64,000 nt of DNA, from contig CM040762.1 of the NCBI GenBank assembly GCA_022829145.1, positions 25,977,936 through 26,041,935 of the forward strand, written 5' to 3'. Numbering within the stretch: position 1 is the first letter of the stretch; every line of letters begins with the position of its first letter. Below are positions 59,300 through 64,000 of the stretch, in pieces. This DNA comes from Albula goreensis (taxonomy: Eukaryota; Chordata; Actinopteri; Albuliformes; Albulidae). A model generated the notes under the pieces. It did not search any database. It was not told the origin of the DNA and saw only the letters and a list, made by a program, of their open reading frames with translations. The translations under genes and the position numbers were made by a program.

Positions 59300-61541
59300 G
59301 TAAGTTACCGCATTGGAATAACATATCTTCAACCTACCTGAGCTCATGACAATTTTTTTTTACACATCATGAGGCCAAAGGTAATAACAAGCTCATCTGG
59401 AAAAATATTAACCAACTAACAGGAAAGTCATGATAAGACGGGGGATTTGCAACTGAAGGTGAATGGAAAGCTGCACAATAACATATCTACTGTTGCTATC
59501 ATTTTTATTGAATCCATTTTAAAATTGGTTTGATAGTTCACCCCTATGGCCTGCCCCATTATTTCAAGCAATGACAGCCGCCAGGCCTTTAACCTAAACA
59601 TACCTAATGAAGAGAAGCTTCATAAAATTCTTAACTCACTCTCTAGTTCAAAAGCAGAGGATATATATGGGCTGGACACAGTATTTATGGAAGCACACAA
59701 AGAAGCAATGATAACCCCAATAACTAATTTAATTAATGTATCAATACAAAAGCATGCCTTCCCAAGAGCATGGAAGTAGGCCATTGTAACCCCTGTCTTT
59801 AAAGCTGGAGACCCCCAAGAAGTGAATAACTATAGACAAATAAGTATACTACCAGTAATCACCAAAATTGTTGAAAAGGTTGTAGTTGAACAATCAACTG
59901 AACATCTAAACTCTGGCGGTACCACCTTCTATCCCATGCAGTTTGGATTTACAATTAATCACTCCACTGAGACAGCTTGCAGCTGCCTCCTGGAGACAAT
60001 TAAATCCAAGTTAGATACAATACATTTACATTAAGGACATTTTTTAGACACTCTTATCCAGAGCGACTTACAAGGCAAAGTGCATAAGAATGGTATGAAA
60101 AATGATAAGATAACCCTAGAGAGGTTATCTTAGTCCCAAGTGCCAAGGTGATTGAATAGATTAGGACTCCCCTACCGACTATCTAAGGAGAAAATAAACA
60201 ACAGCCTAGGTTAAAAACAAATCACAGTTTCACACAAGCAAATGAGGGTAGAGACGTTACAAATAGCAAGGGGGGGCGGGGGACTGCAAGCATTGTACTT
60301 GTACTGAAAAAGAGTTATTTAGCTATATCCTGTATGATGCATTGGATTTCAAATCTGAAGTCAATAAACTATTAATAAATAAATAAAATAAATTAAAATG
60401 ACAATAAAGTCTGTCAAATATGAGAGCATATATTATGTTACTGCATATTAAATTTATGTGATATAAATAAGTAATATTTTATTGTATTTGTGGTAATGTA
60501 ATGTTTAATGATGCGTTTCTGATATTCTCATCTAATATGTATAACAACAGAAAACTGAAGAAAGTCGTACAGTTTTTCCCCTTGAAGCAGTCATGGTTTT
60601 CTTCACAGTGATTGGCTGCATCCTCCTCTCCAAAGTTAAGGACTGATTCAGTACATATTACTTCAGGTTCTTCAGATTCTTCTCTTGTGATACCATCCCC
60701 CTGACACCTGCTTTTCACTGTTAATGGCTGCATAAAATACAATACATAATAAATAGAACACAATACAATAAGCTCCTCTATGGTACTCTTCATGTGCACT
60801 TACAAGAAAAGCCTTGTGAAGCCTTGTTTACTTGCCTTACCCATCAAAGCCTGACCTGGCTTCAAGTTGCAGATTACTGACAAGTACTGAGTTTATACCA
60901 TAGATTAGCCCAATGTTAGCCTTGCTGCGTAGGTAGCCAGTGAAATGTTGCATTTGTTTTAATATTTCACTGCTCACCCCTGAGGCCCTGCATGGTGGGG
61001 CTCCTGAGTGCACCGCACAAATGTGGAGTCCATATTTTTCAATCAGGCCTCTAGGACCAGAGAGTTTTGGCTGCTCCTGACTCCCATGTTCAGTTCCTGA
61101 CCTGATAGTTTCAGAGAATGGTTGTGAAATGAGAACTCGCCTAGAGCTCACCTATACTGTAAACATTGAATCATAAATATGAATGTAATAGCTGTCCATA
61201 TTGAAATGCCTCCAGCAACAAGGTGCATTATGGTATGCCATGAAGCAGAAGAGGGATTTGTGACTGTCTCACTGTTTCACTGTCTGTTTGTCCAGGCTTT
61301 TCCATATAGTATGGTTTCATCTGTCTGGGTGAGAAAGGTGTCCAGCTATGTGTTGTGTCTCTCACGCACAGGGGTCATGGTGAGGGACAGCGCCTCCTTC
61401 CAGCGGATGGCCAGAATGATTCTTGAAAGTGGAGAGCGGGAACGGGTGCACAGTAATGGAGTCACCAAGCGAGGGATTGTCGAACAGTGCTGCCACTTCT
61501 ACTGCAATTACTATGACCTAGAGAACTACTGCAACATATAG
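59122..61541 (+). CDS. ins: Preproinsulin-like hormone gene, two coding exons
   Basis: Coding exons 59122-59299 and 61372-61541, joined in phase 1 inside the C-peptide (C|GG), exactly as in vertebrate insulin genes; 115 aa. A hydrophobic signal peptide (about residues 1-20, [19 protein letters not shown]) is followed by the B chain with [23 protein letters not shown] then begins a C-peptide of about 35 residues ending TKR, followed by A chain [12 protein letters not shown] and YYDLENYCN. All six cysteines and both dibasic sites are present, and there is no IGF-type D or E domain. Oddities: B10 is Gln (zinc-binding His lost), B16 Leu, B24 Leu instead of Phe, and one extra Ile after the A21 Asn. 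It could be the teleost second insulin (insb) or an older paralogue; IGF3 is unlikely. Confidence 0.9.
59520..60034 (+). mobile_element. LINE reverse-transcriptase fragment in the insulin-like intron
   Basis: Translates as [20 protein letters not shown], then a TAG, then [34 protein letters not shown] and [20 protein letters not shown]. These are fingers-domain motifs of jockey/L2-type RT. The copy is truncated on both sides, in the same orientation as the host gene, and non-functional. Confidence 0.8.
60030..60260. repeat. Common fish interspersed repeat (TTATCCAGAGCGACTTACA type)
   Basis: Begins TACATTTACATTAAGG and contains AGACACTCTTATCCAGAGCG then ACTTACA, a word familiar from many teleost genomes. 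It abuts the LINE fragment. I cannot assign its class with certainty. Confidence 0.45.
60261..61371. other. Insulin-like gene intron, 3' part: no gene seen
   Basis: AT-rich. A minus-strand open frame (about 60837-61151) has no recognisable domain. Confidence 0.4.
61372..61541 (+). CDS. ins: Insulin-like coding exon 3: C-peptide end and A chain
   Basis: Acceptor tctcacgcacag. Encodes the rest of the C-peptide, the cleavage site KR, and a 22-residue A chain with CC, C and C in standard spacing. TAG at 61539-61541. Confidence 0.9.
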
Positions 61542-61839
61542 AGGGGAGGCGAGAAGCTGGGGGGCGCAGGGTGCCACAGGTGGAAACGAGTGGACATGAT
61601 GAGAAACAGGTAGATTTATAGAGGCAAGGTGATAAGGAAGACAGCAGGCAAAATGGGGAAAGTGAGATGAAATGGCTACAAAGTAAGCAATTTAATAAGC
61701 CGTGGAATGTAAATATTGGGTGTACAGAAACGTCTTAGAACAAAGGTGTCTTGTAAAGATGGAAAATGGATGGCAAAGAGTTACAGGCAGACTAGGCTTG
61801 GGAGGGTGGGGCAGGATTTGCTCAAAAGTAGTTAAATAT

Positions 61840-61845
61840 AATAAA
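61840..61845 (+). terminator. ins: Putative polyadenylation signal of the insulin-like gene
   Basis: AATAAA about 300 nt after the stop. A second AATAAA lies at 61944-61949. Either would give a short 3' UTR of normal insulin size. Confidence 0.45.
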
Positions 61846-62077
61846 ATGTGTTTTTAAAAAATGTGAGCACTTAACTGAGAGTTGTTTTAACAGCGCTCCT
61901 CGTTTTAAATCTGGGTGTTAGCTGTGCTGTTGATGTAACACAGAATAAAAGCAGATGACAAAGCTCTATCAGCAATTTGTGTTTTCTTTGGCTTCTAAAT
62001 GTCCACTGATACATAAAAGACATACATGAAACACAACTTCTAATTAAATACATGCAATCCTTCATATTTTTCATGTA

Positions 62078-62123
62078 TATAATCCTACCATAAACAGTAT
62101 AGTAAATATATGGTAGGATTATA
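62078..62123. repeat. 15-bp perfect stem hairpin with 16-nt loop
   Basis: TATAATCCTACCATA at 62078-62092 pairs perfectly with TATGGTAGGATTATA at 62109-62123. It may be a terminal-repeat remnant or an AT-rich structural element. Confidence 0.9.
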
Positions 62124-62596
62124 AATATATATCCTCTTTCAGATATTGGACTTTTGAATTTTTGTCAATGTATAAACACAGCAAGGCAGAAGTGACAAAA
62201 TGTGATAAGTGAGTAATAAAAGCTTCACAACAGAACACAACTAAACACAGTGATTATAATCTACCAAAAAGGTTTTTAACTCAGAGGCCAAATTCATACT
62301 CACACACTCTGAAACACTCTATGAAACATAACTAAAGGTGCCATAGACCGCATAGCAGCAGTGGTCACTAAAAAGAAATTGACTTAAAAAAAACTGCATT
62401 TCCCATGAGTTCTTGCAGTCCTGTTCATTTTCAGGAAGTAAAATGGTGGCAGAAATCATGCTGGGTCTTTAGCCCTGTTCTTGGAGAAGAATGTACTTTA
62501 TTTTGCTTTATACTTTATGTTTACAACAATGCAATAAAACATTAAGCTGATGGTTTAACAAAGTTGAAGCAGCCGCCTCAGCTTTCATAGTGAACA
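62124..62596. other. Intergenic: nothing recognised
   Basis: AT-rich sequence between the hairpin and the Tc1 element, with no supported gene. Confidence 0.4.
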
Positions 62597-64000
62597 GATG
62601 TGGTGAAAAGTTTACATATACTTACAATGGATAGGTATGTAATGGCAATATTGGGCTTTAAAGGATTTCTACAACCATTCCATTTCAGAATGGCAGAATG
62701 AGGCAGAATGATTGGATAGTATACATCTTTGATACAAAAACATTCAGATATTTGGTCCACAAATGTGTATTTGTTGGGGGTTTTATGAAAAATAACACAG
62801 TATACATACAGCCCACCTAATATTTGGTTAAATGTCCCTTAGCTTGCTTCACCTCGAGCTTCTGGCAGAGTTCTGGTTGGATGTTTGACCACTCTTCTTG
62901 GCAGAATTTGTTCAACCAAATTTGTTGGTTTCCTGGTTTCCCGGGTTACCTGCCTTTTAAGCACAGTCAAAAGTTTTTCAATTGGGTTAAGGTCAGGACT
63001 TTGGGAAGGCCATTTCAAACATTTTGATCTAGCCATTCCACAACCAGATTTTGACGTATGTTTAGGATCATTGTCCTGTTGGAACATCCAATTGCATCCA
63101 AGATTCAACCTTCTGGCTGATGGTTTGAGATTATGCTGAAGAATTCTCACGTAATCTTCCTTTTTCATTATTCCATCAATTTTGCACAACAAACCAGTTC
63201 CACTGCCAGCAAAACAGCCACAGAGCATGATACTACCACCACCAAGCTTGACAGCAAATAGCATGTTCTTGGGGTTGAATGCTTCACCTTTTCTCCTCAA
63301 AACATACCTTTGGTCATTTTTGCTAAACAACTCAATCTTTGTCTCATCTGACCATAAAACCTTCCTCCAGTGTGCTTTTTCTTTTTCTATAAGGCACAAA
63401 CTTCAGTCGAGCTTGAAGGAGTCATTTGGAGCAAGGGCTTCTTTCTTGCATGGAAGCCTCTCAGCCTATGGCGATGTAAAACTCGCTTGACCGTGGTCAG
63501 TGACTCTGGTGTTCCTGCTGCCTGGTGCTCCTGCAGATCTGTTTCTTGGTGGTTCTTGGGTTGGATCTGACCATACAGATAAATTTTCCTCTCAGCTGCA
63601 GGTGACAGTTTGGGTCTTCTTCCAGATCTTGGTAGACTTACCAAAGCTCCAAATAATTTGTACTTCCGGACAATCATTCAACTGTTGATCTTGGAGCCTG
63701 AAGTTGCTTAGAAATGGCTCTAAGTGACATTCCTGGCATGTGTAAATCTATGATCTTCTCTTTTAAATATGCACTAAGCTCCTTAGACATTCCCCATTTT
63801 AATGTGCGTTAGTCAATCCAATCTGTGCTGTCAAGCAATCTCTTTTTATGTAGGCACAGAGAAGCTACCAGCTGCAGTGAATCATGGTCACTAATGTAAA
63901 ATTAAGGGGCCATGACACAAAATTAAAAAAACATTTGGGAACTTTCAGCATCGCTAAATTAATAATCTTAATCGCTGTATGTATATATTCAACCATTTAT
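62597..64000 (-). mobile_element. Tc1-like DNA transposon, transposase on minus, running off the window
   Basis: The left end carries a Tc1-type terminal repeat, GGTGAAAAGTTTACATATAC, at about 62602. The minus strand encodes a near-complete but broken DD34E transposase. The start is MSKELSAYLKEKIIDLHMPG with the helix-turn-helix SLRAISKQLQAPRSTVE (63790 down to about 63677), then a TGA and frame changes. The catalytic parts follow: VLWSDETKIELF (first Asp), MFQQDNDPKHTSK (second Asp) and WPSQSPDLNPIEKL (Glu). All three catalytic residues are kept. The other terminal repeat is not seen before 64000, so the element probably continues past the window. Confidence 0.88.

Noticed and set aside
60837-61151. 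104-aa minus-strand frame in the insulin-like intron
   Set aside because: No recognisable domain, no repeat of coding signals, and no splice context that could be supported.
59122-61541. IGF (including fish IGF3) rather than insulin
   Set aside because: The B and A chains are separated by a C-peptide with dibasic cleavage sites, the reading stops right after the A chain, and there are no D or E domains.

Overview
This window is vertebrate genomic DNA, almost certainly from a ray-finned (teleost) fish. The genes are split by GT-AG introns with long introns. Fish-type Tc1/mariner, L2/CR1-like, L1-like and BEL/Pao fragments are scattered through it, and simple and tandem repeats are abundant. 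The species cannot be named from the sequence.

Three protein-coding genes can be supported. (1) prr12 (proline-rich 12, paralogue of QSER1) lies on + from 1780 to 37837 in 15 coding exons; exon 4 alone is 4.2 kb. Every splice phase closes, but one in-frame TAA (23372-23374) interrupts a conserved stretch near the end of exon 4. (2) A RIC8-family gene (synembryn, a chaperone/GEF for G-protein alpha subunits) lies on - from 50785 to 40204 in 13 coding exons. It is tail-to-tail with prr12. About 740 residues are predicted against about 530 for human RIC8A, because of two lineage-specific inserts. (3) A complete preproinsulin-like gene lies on + (coding exons 59122-59299 and 61372-61541). It has the phase-1 C-peptide intron typical of insulin, but unusual residues at receptor- and zinc-binding positions.

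Region by region: 1-1779 is prr12 upstream sequence and 5' UTR. 1863-14667 is prr12 intron 1, with a 29-bp minisatellite that has a 290-bp higher-order period and a decayed L2/CR1-like LINE. 14668-37837 holds the rest of prr12, with minisatellites in most introns and a Tc1 copy and a LINE fragment in intron 12. 37838-40203 is 3' UTR and convergent intergenic DNA. 40204-50785 is the RIC8 gene, whose intron 3 carries a 2.6-kb array of 29-bp units. 50786-59121 is intergenic, with a perfect 34-bp palindrome and BEL/Pao and L1-ORF1-like relics. 59122-61541 is the insulin-like gene, with a LINE fragment in its intron. 61542-64000 holds a hairpin and a second Tc1 element that runs off the window.

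The three genes do not form a pathway. Their linkage is the most interesting feature: in human, RIC8A sits with INS/IGF2 on 11p15, and RIC8B sits with IGF1 on 12q23. A RIC8 gene beside an insulin gene and PRR12 therefore looks like a further copy of that ancestral vertebrate block. The RIC8 and insulin copies here may be ancient paralogues lost in mammals.
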